Shown: positions 53,800 through 64,000 of the stretch, one piece after another
Numbering within the stretch: position 1 is the stretch's first letter
Layout of the letters: the number at the start of each line of letters is the position of its first letter
Origin: Liolophura sinensis
Taxonomy: Eukaryota > Mollusca > Polyplacophora > Chitonida > Chitonidae
NCBI RefSeq assembly: GCF_032854445.1
Contig: NC_088302.1
Location: 49,012,046 to 49,076,045, forward strand
DNA length: 64,000 nt
Reading direction: 5' to 3'
The notes under the pieces: model-generated
What the model was told of the DNA's origin: nothing
Database searches by the model: none
The model's input: the letters and a program-made list of their open reading frames with translations, nothing else
Program-made: the position numbers and the translations under genes

Positions 53800-53880
53800 A
53801 TTTTATATGTATGCTTGGTGTTTAACGTCGTACTTAAAATTGTATCCAAGCTTGTAATGGTAATGAACCAATATGATGGC
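53800..53880 (-). repeat. SINE family 2 tail fragment
   Basis: GCTTGGTGTTTAACGTCGTAC is close to the reverse complement of the 3' end of family 2 (compare GTCCAACGTTAAACCCCAAG at about 54287). The rest is decayed. Confidence 0.4.
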
Positions 53881-54007
53881 CCACTTCCGTCAAAGCGATC
53901 TATATAAACGTGCAGCTTCTACTTTGCAACTTGAAAGGTGAACAATCAAGATGTGAAAAGCTACCAAGGGGTGGGGTTTTGTTTTCACCATGTGCGTCTC
54001 TCAGGGT

Positions 54008-54318
54008 TTAGATCCAGGGTCAATCCTGGGTCGGGTCACACCTAAGACCATAAAAGATGAAGTTGTGAATTCCTCGCTTGGTGTTCAGCTTTAAGGGGGT
54101 AGTGCAACGACTGGTTGACCCGTATCAGTATAATGGCTCGGGCGGGGCTGCTTACTTGCATTCGGTAAGTCATATGAGTGAAGCAGGAATAGATAAAAGA
54201 GGTGTGCAAATCCGCCGTGCAACAAGGAGGCACTTTATGTGCTCTCTAAGAACTCCTTCGACATCATATGACTGAAAAATTGTGAAGTCCAACGTTAAAC
54301 CCCAAGCACTCACTCACC
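54008..54318 (+). repeat. tRNA-derived SINE family 2, 5'-truncated
   Basis: Starts within the head at the B-box-like AGGGTCAATCCTGGGTCGGG, continues with GGTGTTCAGCTTTAAGGGGG, AATGGCTCGGGCGGGGCTGC and GACATCATATGACTGAAAAA, and ends GTTAAACCCCAAGCACTCAC. It is longer in the middle than the 25070 copy, which lacks the segment around 54200-54260. Confidence 0.8.
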
Positions 54319-57300
54319 CTCTTGCAATATATAGTTCCCTATGTCTGTAATCAACGATGATGCGTTTACTCTCCTTTTTTGAGGTTTTCTTGCACCAGTG
54401 ACCTTTGCTAATTCTTTTGCAACGACATAACACCTGTATAGAGTGATGTTTTACAACAAATTGTAATTTAAAGCGTTATTATTGAAAAGGCGACTTGTCC
54501 TATATTTACCCGTTACGTATATGTGATCGGTTGAATGAATTCAATTTTTCTCAATGTTTTATTTTTTCTGGCGTTGCATTTTTGTCACGCAGGTATCATT
54601 GTTGTTTGTACAGATCGTTTTTTGGAAATGTCTTTTGTTACATTTGCCAGCCGTCCCGCACACAATTATCGAACTATTACATACGGCTCTATTACTGTGC
54701 CGGTTTTCACGCCTCAGTTCAACCTCTGAAAGGATTATCTCTTTACCCTATGAAAAGTAATCTGGCCCGATATACTTAAGATCTGGGTAACATTGAGGGC
54801 CCCCTGGGCTCGAGTTGCCAATGCGTGCACCTGTTCGGAGAGGCCAGGGGTATAAATATACGCTGTAGGCGTCAAAAAGAAGGGATTGCTTTCTCAGGTT
54901 TACTGACTTTGCCAAGTCTCAATTTAAACAGGTGGCAATACTTGAGTATCCTGTATCTAGTAACAGAAACAGGCGTTTTAATTATTCCCAGCCAGCAAGT
55001 AACCCAGAATCGTCCCACAAACGCGCTGACTGGAGACTCGTGCTTTGGTACAGGACGGCGTGTTTGTGTGTGATAGTAGATATGTCCCTGCTGTTTGAAA
55101 TCTACACAATGACCATACTACGTGTATAATCATACCATAAGTCAGTCATGTTCTGATTCGCTTTAGCAGCACTAATTCTTCGTCGTCGTTCCGTTATAAA
55201 TATGTCCTCGACAAGGACTGGGGAAAAGTTGACCAACTGTCTTGCACTAAAGACTAATCATCGGAACTCCTAAACCTCCAATAGAATTGCTGTGGGTTCT
55301 TTCATACACATATTAAAGCATACTATCTCATACTAACTCGTGGTAGCTGATATCTTCCAACAGTGTTGTTGAACTGCCAGCTCTCAAAAGTTGAACAGAA
55401 GTTAGCCTGCAACTGAGAGTCGAATCAGAATTCGTTAACACTATCTCCCTGATATTCTCATTGTTCAGATCTTATTTGAAAATTTTTAACGATTTCTGTT
55501 GCCAGAATAACCTCTGGACGCTAGGTAGCTCGAGGTTAATTTTTGTGACGTCACAATGTGCGTACTAGATATGCTTTACGAATGCAACTGAAAAGAACAC
55601 AAGAATACAACTGCAAGTAACACAGACTATGGAAAGCAGTCGATACTGAGTTTGTTATATGGTATCTGATACGTCTTCACTTCTCTAATGCAGGTGTCTT
55701 TTGTGGGGTTTTTTTGTTGCTGTTTTTTTTTTTGTTTTTTGTTTTTTTGGATACCGTGTGCATACTTTATGTCCTAAATGAGGGCTTTCCTAGCTATACA
55801 TAGCAGACGGAAAGGTGCCAGTGCACCTCCAAGCTTTCCTCTAACTGCATGTATTTGACAATTTCGAGCAGTAAACTTTTTCTCAGATGCGCTTATACCA
55901 TATGGATCTTTTGCTGTACTAAAAGTTGCTAGTGTAAGTCTCGACAGCTGCTAACTTTCCTCCAGCTGCATGCTTTCATTTTCGAGCTATATTCTTTTTA
56001 TTTTCCCGCATAAGTAAACACTCGCCCTTGCTCACCGTACATATGAATTAAAGCATCCACTCTCTAGATCGTTGTATCTCTTTCACTATCTTTGCAATGA
56101 TTTCATGGTTAATCATTTGCATACGTTAACACGTGTACAATGTATGAACAAACTGCACGGTTTGTTCATTTTCTGTAGTTGAGAACATGGATGTGAGGGA
56201 TATATGTACGTCTTTTTTGTTATGGACGGTAATAGGCTTTTCACATAGACTAGAGTGCAATAATGACTGGTCTAGGATAAGCGTGTCATCTTTTCAATTC
56301 CCTTTTTCTTTCAGACTTTCAACATCCACAGGTATCTTACTTATTTCCCATTACGCTTCTTTCTCCATATTATAATACACCGCCTTTTTTTCTTTCCCTA
56401 CATTTCTTTTTTTCACCTGTAATGTTTTATTTTTCTACAGCAATCAACATTTCCCAACCTATTTCAGCTTGCTTTTCTTTAATTACGACTTTTCTTCCTG
56501 CTTTTTGTTTTACACTTTATCTACGCACAGCTCTCTGTTCTCTGTTCATGACTAATGAATGACTTTGTGATCACTGAAACACCTTTCTCACTGCTCAGGA
56601 ACTTGCTGTTATTGGTATCCACCCTATCTTCTCTTATTTACCTATACACTTGTCATAAAGTGTACTTCCTATGCAGCGGAAATATTGTAGTAATTCACTT
56701 AGAGGTGCTGTGAGCATTTCTGTATACCATAGATCACTCCTCCATCCCTCCCTCTCCCCACACACACACCTCCCCCACCCCCACCTACCCTGCTTATGAC
56801 TACTCCCCTACACACGTGTTCTGGTTTCTTCTGACAATGCCGTACTATCAATCGATGCTCACCACATTATACATTGTCCATTTTGTGTCACATGCAGTCA
56901 CCCCCTCTATACCCTCATTGTATTAATTGCTAAAAACGTGATGCGCAAGTGTTAATAATATCACGATAGGTTTGTAGACAATGATGAACACGCTTGTGGA
57001 TGCTAGCTCTCGGTGTCTGGCAAGCCACAGCCGGGTGTGAACTCAGCCATGATCCGGACTCGCTACCCACTCGAGTATGACGATCACGTGACCTCACAGC
57101 ATCAGCATCTACGCGGCTGAGGCAGCAAAAAACTTCACCCGTTTAATTGGCTAGCGGGTGATGATGTGTCGCCATATACATAGCTAATGTATGCAATCGC
57201 CCAGGGCCAAGTTAATTACTGACTTCGTTATCTTTGTTATAAAACCACGTGACTGTATTATAATTGGGGTAGGTCGTGTCCCCGTATGTAAATATACCAA

Positions 57301-57478
57301 GATGATATTTCGCCCAGACACTAAAGCTGTGATTCAAACCTTTACCCCAAAGGGAACATTAGCTACTGATTGAGTCTAGTATGCCAGATACACCGACACA
57401 AACGAATCCTCTGTAACCTTCAAATCAGAAAGCAGATCACCGTGTACTTTAACCAGACGCATAACTTGTACGCTACTC
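54319..57478. other. Intergenic; T-rich and C-rich tracts
   Basis: T-rich tract at 55707-55749 and pyrimidine/CAC-rich tract at about 56728-56810. The three overlapping frames at 54495-54779 have no recognisable content. No gene was identified. Confidence 0.45.
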
Positions 57479-57943
57479 ATGTGGTATCATTCGTTTTCGC
57501 CAGGTTTTGTCACAGTTCCTTATTTCGGTCATCTTTCGTACGTCTGTATAATATTTTATTGGTTTCCTTCTGGCTTTGCCTACTTTCATTCACTTGAAAC
57601 ATCGTTCCTACTGTACACTGTCTGGTGTATGTGGTTTCCTTCTGGCTTTGCCTACTTTCATTCACTTGAAACACCGTTCCTACTGTACACTGTCTGGTTA
57701 TGTGGTTTCCTTCTGGCTTTGCCTACTTTCGTTCACTTGAAACACCGTTCTTACTCGTACATTGTCTGGTGTATGTGGTTTCCTTCTGGCTTTGCCTACT
57801 TTCATTCACTTGAAACACCGTTCCTACTGTACACTGTCTGGTGTATGTGGTTTCCTTCTGGCCTTGCTGGCTTTCGTTCACTTGAAACACCGTTCTTACT
57901 CGTACATTGTCTGGTTTACGTGGTGTCCTTAACGATTTGCTAA
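57479..57943. repeat. 72-bp tandem repeat, about 5 copies, within a 154-codon open frame
   Basis: Units begin GGTTTCCTTCTGGCTTTGCC at 57561, 57633, 57704, 57777 and 57849, with a partial at 57922. Spacings are 72, 71, 73, 72 and 73. Because 72 is a multiple of three, the plus-strand frame repeats a 24-residue unit containing WFPSGFAYFHSLETPFLLY. No signal for translation or splicing is apparent, so I list it as a minisatellite. Confidence 0.85.
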
Positions 57944-58057
57944 CTTATCTCAGCATATCAGCTTAATACAATATTTATTTTTCATATTCTTTGAAACAAA
58001 AATTAAAATTGCTAAGCTGAGTACATCAGCTATAAATCATCGTATATGTAGCGGTGC

Positions 58058-58165
58058 TATTTGATTTATTTATTTGGTGTTTTACGCCGTACCCAAGAAT
58101 ATTTCAATTACACGACAGCGGCCAACATTATGGTGAGGGAAACCCACGACCATCCGCAGGCATAG
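58058..58165 (-). repeat. tRNA-derived SINE family 1, truncated with internal deletion
   Basis: The plus strand shows TTATTTGGTGTTTTACGCCG, CACGACAGCGGCCAACATTA and then, after an internal deletion of the AAACCGGGCAGAGCC segment, GGAAACCCACGACCATCCGC. The head is missing. Confidence 0.8.
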
Positions 58166-61100
58166 TATTTGAACCATGGAATGGTGATTTGCCCGTTGTA
58201 ATATCCTTCATACACACAATGCTAGTTATAGCTGCGGAGTGTTGAGGGTGTTGCACATTGACCAAGTCCGTGACTGTTCGGGGAGTCAGTTTATCACACT
58301 TTCCTGACAGGATGTTATAAATCCTGATTGTGACGTGTATATCGGACCTATTCCGTTATATCACTGTGGTGATGTGATTATTTCCATATTCTTTACCGTT
58401 GTTTGTTCTCCTGGTCACACCAATTCATTTCGGTCGATCAACCTCGCCCACCTGATGAACCCGGAAGTATAAGACATATTCAGTCAATGTCTTCAGTCCC
58501 TGGGGGAAGGGTACTCTTGGTTCACTCACAACATTTGCTCATATTCATTCGTAACGTGTTATACCCAAAAACATTTACCATATCTACATCAGTGTAATGT
58601 CATATTTAAACTATATGTCCCTTTGGCGTACATATAGCATTCGTGTGATTAACCGTTGAATAACGGTTATTCCGCAGATATGGACACTCCCCTTGGTTGA
58701 TGTACTGGTCACTAGCCCAAAGTGTGTTGTGTGTTGTTTGTTTATGTGATGAACATTTTGATCAACTGTTGCAAGGGAAGATATTATAGTTTAAGCCTAC
58801 GCGTGTCTTGCAAGAGAAAATTTTATTACAGCAAGGACCAGATAGCCCCTATTTCACGAAACTGGGTATCAGTGTTAAGTTTTTTGTCTAAGAATCGAGT
58901 ACACACAGGTCAGCTTTGTCACAATTCCGACATTTCTGACTCGCTGTCTCTTGTAATTACAACGTAACTATCTAGTAATCACGAGATTTAATATAAAGTG
59001 ACTGTATATTATAGCGTTATAATTACCTGGCGCCCATATTTATGTCATATAAAAGTCACATGTGTGTTTCCCGATGAAAAGTGTTGGAGATTGTAATATA
59101 CGCTTTAGGCATTCCTCTATAGTAAACATACATAAGTAGATGAGACTAGGGTGCGTTCCTGTGCATGTTCAGAATGCATGTTGCGTGTTGGGAGAAGGGG
59201 GTGGGTATATAAGTTAACACTGACCTCGAGGATTTAACCTGGGCCTGCTCACTGGGACACAATTGCGGAAAAGCGTATATATATTATGCTCATTCGCAAA
59301 CTGTGGATACGGTCACGTCACCACCTAATGTTACGCCATCAGTTGTTCTCTATTGTTATGTATGCACGGCTTTACAAATATAGATAGTTGTAACGCGTGT
59401 GAAGAACATAATTTATATATGTTAGCTCAACCTTTTAATGCTATCTTCTTTCTCATTTCTCATTTAATATCTTGTAAAGACATGTCGGTCTATGTAAAGT
59501 GTAACATCCAAAATAAGTCTGTTCGTCAGATTAAACACCGCTCGTATTTATTATTTACAAGTCTGTTGTCCGATATAACAGATGGCATGCCATCCAAAAG
59601 AACGCGATTGTGTTTAAGTTTATAACAAAGTGAGTGTAAGAGTAAGAGCATATTAAAGTATAAAAGTTTTAAAATCGCTACACACTAAATACAGTACAAC
59701 TTTCATTTGTATATTCCACTATACCTTATCCAGCTTGAAGCATTTTTTTCTCGAAACAAGGGTGGTGTTCCTACGAAACAGTCGAAATGGCCCCAGTGTC
59801 GTCAACACGTGTGTAGCTGTGCTTTCGTTCAAGAGTATCATGTCGAGGACACGAATTATGATAATGACGCTAAGGAATACCGTCATTCAGATATATACAT
59901 GTACTTACTCAACTTAACATGTGTGCCTTTTCGACGATGAAAAAAAAAGTTCATTTGCAGCAAATTTATTAACATGTATTAAAGCAGCTTTATGACAATA
60001 TAAGGTTTACAGAGCGTGGGAAAAGATCGAATTTAATGTTAACCGACAATCATTATAGAACTTAACTAAGTTGTCAGACTCCAACGTAATGTTTGAACTG
60101 ACCTTAATGTCGCTTTAATATTTTTCACAGTTGTGAATAACGTTTACGGGTTAACAGGTGAGTGTTCTGTTGGCCCAACTTTGTGCAGTGAAATTTTAAA
60201 ATCAAATGAGATGAACTGGGATCGTATACCGCAGCGTCATTAAGCGCTATACTGGACATAGACAACAATGAGAATATATTCCACTGTGACAGCCACTTCC
60301 TCCTGCGTGAATTAGCAGCTGTAGTACTAAGCATTTTGAAATACAAAGGTATGATATTTAGAAAGACTCCTACTTCACCTGTTCGCCGTAAGTTATTTGT
60401 CACAGAAACTATTAAAACCTACTTTTTATATTTTACCCCATCCTTCTGAGACACGCTGTTATCAAGAACTCTTTTAAATCATAGGCATTTATTGTTTTCC
60501 TACGACTATTGTACGGAACACACCCCTGTTAATGTGCTGAAGAATGTTTTGATCTTTCTCTCTTCCTTATCTACAATAATGACAATAAATTATTCTTGCA
60601 TCAGTGTGTCACAGCTATGACTTTACCCCGCTCTTCACGCCTCAGGGCTCAGCCTGTTATCTCTTAAACATCAGCCAATCGGTGGCCCAACCAGTGACTT
60701 TTTAAGCCCGTGCTCTTGAGTCTGCTACACCCTTGCTGTCAAAACTTTTGATGAGTTCATGATACTGTGTAAAATTTTCACAATTTATGTCGTCCACATG
60801 GTTGCATTTAAAAAATAACGGAAACTTTAATTGACTTTTTATGAAAGCTTGTTTATAAATTGTTTTGTCCGGCTTTGTCCATGCAGTTTGGCCGACCGAT
60901 GTTGAATAGTTTTCGCTTTATATCTTCCCGATTTATCCTTGCTTCGGGCCCTCATTTAGCAAAGGACGCCTTCGGTGTGGAATTGAGCATGACTACGAGT
61001 GTGAAGTAAAGGCCGTATATTACCAGTGTCAAAGCATGTTGTGAAAAACTGTGTTTAAGCCAGCTTTTTTATACATATATAATTACAGTCAACCTGTAAG

Positions 61101-62010
61101 AAACATAGCTGCACATGGTCGTCCCAGAGCTCCAGTGAGTGAATATGTAACGCTGGGACAGCACCTGACTGGTAAACAGTAGCCATTTTCCGTACCTCTG
61201 ACCCCCTGTCCATTGTCCAGTTCTCTCCTACCCCATGCTCTGTTAGCTATCTATCCTATCGGTACTATGAGTCCGTTGACCTACAATCGGGCGACATCGG
61301 GCGGGTCCGTTGTTCGGGGCATGACCTTCGTATGCACTCGGCTAGATCTGGTCCACGAGTCGCACCCCCAGTCACCTATACGTGTCTCGTTTAAAACAAG
61401 ACGGGGTTAAAAACAGCTAAAAACAGACCAGATCATGTCTTTGTCGTGGTCAAGCTATAAAGTTCCCGTGACTCGGGAGATTTTTATCACCTTAAAAGAT
61501 TACCTTAAAGCGTACGCTAAGCCGTTAGCTCGATCTAAAGGCCTGCATTATAACACTTCTCCTTTAACTCAAAACGCTCTCAAAAAAAAAATCGTACTAG
61601 GGTCGTGGAACATTTGAACGTATAATTCGCTTGGTTTTAGTCCATACCAATAGCTGCGCTTCGCTTGTTAGCTTATCTGCAGTTAGCCCCGTGTGGCCGT
61701 CAAGCATTTTGTTTGAGATAACCCAGTTTGGCAGTGTATGCTAGTAGTGTGGAGGTTTGCATGATTCAAATAGCTTAACAGGCATTCGCTGATTGCAATC
61801 TGTCCAGGCTGGGCTAGGTGTGAAGTAGAACGTCTTGATGTTTGCCCGGATTTATCTTGAGGTTCCACTGGGGGGAAAACTGGGAGGAGTTTTGCTCAAG
61901 TTGGCAATCATTTTCATTTGCTACGTGCAGTGTCACAAAGGCTAACGAGAAAAACGGGTGAAAAGGTATAAACATTTCACACCATGACTATCTGTCAGTC
62001 TCGCTCAAAA
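58166..62010. other. Upstream flank of RGM, no gene recognised
   Basis: Short frames only. The 60-codon frame at 61435-61617 contains an A-run and no known motif. No repeats were identified. Confidence 0.4.
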
Positions 62011-62577
62011 TGCCGAGTCACGTGACCTCCGGTTTAAGTTTCTCGATCACCGACGGGCCCGTCTTGCTGGTTCTTTCAGTAACTGAAGCGACTGAGGTCG
62101 GCTACATAAGATATTGAGGTGTCAAAGCTATCCACGTCAACCCTTAGAAGAGCTTATGTGTTTGCAATTAATGTATGAGCTCCAATTGTTACCTGACAGG
62201 CGGCTTGTCAGTCAGAGGCGCGGGTGGGCGGAGCTTCCACACGTAGTTATTGAATTTCTGATAAGCTCCGCCTTCTGGCCTAAATCACACACACTCACAC
62301 ATAGAGCGGAGAGCGTTAGCGGCCTTGTAGGCAGTGATGTAGTTTGGTAGCGGGGAACAGCGCTGTTTGTAACGACTGGAGCAGCAGTTTTCTAGCCAGC
62401 TCGCCGCTCAGTAGGTGTTTCAATATGTAACGGCAGGAATGGTTGACCAGGCAGTGCAGTTTGTGAGCTGCTCATTATGACTGAGGTGTGACTATGCCCG
62501 TGTGTTTCCATGTTCACAGGGCAGACCGTGGTAAAGGCCGGACAACGGGCCATAGCTCGGCGACTGTATGGAAGGGA
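62011..62577 (+). promoter_or_regulatory. Putative RGM 5' flank and 5' UTR
   Basis: Relatively GC-rich sequence before the RGM start codon. GTCACGTGAC, a palindromic E-box of the USF/MITF/TFEB type, lies at 62017-62026. An acceptor-like TTCACAG ends at 62519, so the first coding exon may begin at 62520 with 5' UTR exons further upstream. Otherwise transcription may start within this block. No TATA box was seen at a suitable distance. Confidence 0.35.
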
Positions 62578-63631
62578 ATGGGCACCCGGAGCTGGACTAG
62601 CTCGCCAGTGGCCCCTATCCCCACTCTCCTTGTCGTAGCAGTCACAGGGATCATATGGAAAACAGGTAAGTTCACTAACACTCGCTTGTATAGCTCGCCA
62701 TTCGTTGTTTTCCACTGTCCTGCATATATTTGAACCGGGATATGCGACAATGACATACAGATAACCGAATATCTGCCCTGTGTGACCATGTTAACTGTCC
62801 GCAATGGGCACGAGGGTCTAGAGGCGTCCTCCCGCATGTCTCAGAAACTGTTGTCAGATAAATGTATCTCTGCATGAGGAAACCCTAATTACAGATATTA
62901 CCTATTGTATCTATGTAATGTGAAGGTATGTTATAATCTACTTATACTCATTAAATACTTATAATCTTACTAGGCCATTGGTCTCCGCATGGTTAAGGTT
63001 GTCTTTACAAATTAACCTAAACGAAGTTGTATGTATGAATTTATAGGTATGTGATTCGTTTTCTGGTCTTGAAAGGCGTCTTATGTTTTATTTATTTATT
63101 TATTATTTTGTTGCAGTGGATGGGTCGTTTGGTAGATCTTCGAACTGTCGTGTAGACTCGTGTTGGAACCAGTACAACACAGCCATAGAAGCAATGCTGG
63201 ATTACCCCAACTCCTTTAATAACCTCACCCCCAACCAGATAAAGTGCATACCTCTACGGACCTATATGAGCTGCATCCGAAACGTGTCACGGGGTTGTTT
63301 TGGAAATATTAATTACCACGGTGTCAAGGAAGGTGTTCACAACAAAATGGCTCAACAAAACTGCAGCACCCGGGGCATAATATACGACCCTAGGCTCCAC
63401 GGAAGCCCCGTCCACCCGTTACCCAAACCGGGGTCCCCTTGTGGCTACGACGGCCCGCCTGTCTATAAACACTGTGGTCTTTTTGGAGACCCTCACTTGA
63501 AAACTTTTAGTAACGAATTCCAAACGTGTAAAGTACGTGGGGCCTGGCCCTTAATAAACAACAAACACTTGACGGTGCAAGTGACCAACGACCCTGTCGG
63601 AAATGCAGGGAGAGCAACAGCTACGAGCAAG
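62578..63631 (+). CDS. RGM: Repulsive guidance molecule (RGM/hemojuvelin/DRAGON) homologue, first two coding exons
   Basis: Exon 1 (62578-62665, donor GTAAGT) is joined in phase 1 to exon 2 (63117-63631, donor GTAAGG), giving 201 residues; the rest lies right of the window. Residues 1-29 form a signal peptide with the hydrophobic core LLVVAVTGII. Residues 40-112 hold the cysteine-rich N-terminal helical domain, which in vertebrate RGMs binds BMP ligands (Cys 40, 45, 73, 82, 90, 112). At 149-160 CGLFGDPHLKTF contains the Gly-Asp-Pro-His site where RGMs autocleave between Asp and Pro, followed by QTCKVRGAWPL and ATATSK as in the vWF-D-like domain. Family members are GPI-anchored BMP co-receptors and neogenin ligands; the anchor would lie downstream. 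NLT, NVS and NCS are possible glycosylation sites. No RGD motif is present. The start at 62578 has G at -3 and +4. An in-frame ATG at 62494 would add 28 residues but is less likely. Confidence 0.93.
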
Positions 63632-64000
63632 GTAAGGAAAGGGACAGGTTTCTGAGAGAAGAGCTGGGTCTCCCGAGCGGTGTATGACCTCTGTTCTACA
63701 CCCGTACACAATGCACACACTGATCCAGCCGAGGTGCGATATTTAGCGTGAAAATCCACATTTTTACAGCCTAGATGATCGTGTCGTATCGATCTGTTTG
63801 CCCTACATTGATTGTGTAGGGAGGTTTTAGAAGCGGCTCGCCAGAGTCGCTGCTTGGAGGCGGTCGATGTAGGACTGAGCTATAGAAAAGCGTAGAAAGC
63901 ACACGTAAAGATAACACCTTGCTGGGGCTTGAAGTGGGGCGGCCGTCATGGCTGCCTTTCCATAGTCAACCCGCCGAGCAAACAGTGGCTATGTTCTCCC
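63632..64000 (+). other. RGM intron 2, 5' part
   Basis: Follows the GTAAGG donor at 63632. The frame closes shortly after (TGA at 63653-63655). A small hairpin (CCCTACA, 7-base loop, TGTAGGG) lies at 63801-63821. No exon was seen before the window ends. Confidence 0.6.

Noticed and set aside
54535-54779. Three overlapping hydrophobic frames
   Set aside because: T-rich sequence gives hydrophobic translations in any frame; no start or splice evidence favours one.
61435-61617. 60-codon frame just upstream of RGM
   Set aside because: Contains a 10-base A-run, no recognisable motif and no splice link to the RGM exons.

Overview
The window is animal nuclear DNA: genes split by GT-AG introns, roughly 56 kb without recognisable protein genes, many minisatellites, and tRNA-derived SINEs. 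The dominant SINE (a tail resembling TTGATTGGTGTTTTACGCCG, with a TGGCTCAGTCGG A box at the other end) is of a type I associate with lophotrochozoans such as molluscs and brachiopods. The species cannot be named from this sequence.

Left end (1-6600): the 3' part of a plus-strand gene for a clan GH-A-like glycoside hydrolase. Six exons can be joined in one frame from 1202 to a stop at 6440. The Asn-Glu dyad (putative acid/base) and a later Tyr-Glu-Ala-Gly motif (putative nucleophile) are both visible. The N-terminal part of the barrel lies left of the window. A poly(A) signal sits at 6600.

Middle (6.8-62 kb): no confidently identifiable protein gene. It holds a 38-bp minisatellite with higher-order structure (6.86-7.67 kb), a 2.2-kb array that grades from decayed to near-identical 82-bp units (13.2-15.4 kb), and a TATA-containing promoter candidate followed by a 34-bp repeat (16.25-16.76 kb). 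It also holds an (AT)n tract, a 615-bp tandem unit with hairpins at its junction plus a detached copy (32.3-34.3 kb), a 105-bp decayed array (51.3-51.9 kb) and an in-frame 72-bp repeat (57.5-57.9 kb). SINE copies and fragments are scattered throughout; one full-length copy keeps a perfect 13-bp target-site duplication. One minus-strand exon candidate near 35.3 kb is unassigned.

Right end (62.5-64 kb): the first two coding exons of a repulsive guidance molecule (RGM/hemojuvelin/DRAGON) homologue on the plus strand. They carry a signal peptide, the N-terminal cysteine-rich domain and the GDPH autocleavage site, and the gene continues past the window. The long gene-poor stretch may be RGM regulatory DNA or 5' introns, but this is inference. 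The two genes have no evident functional link.
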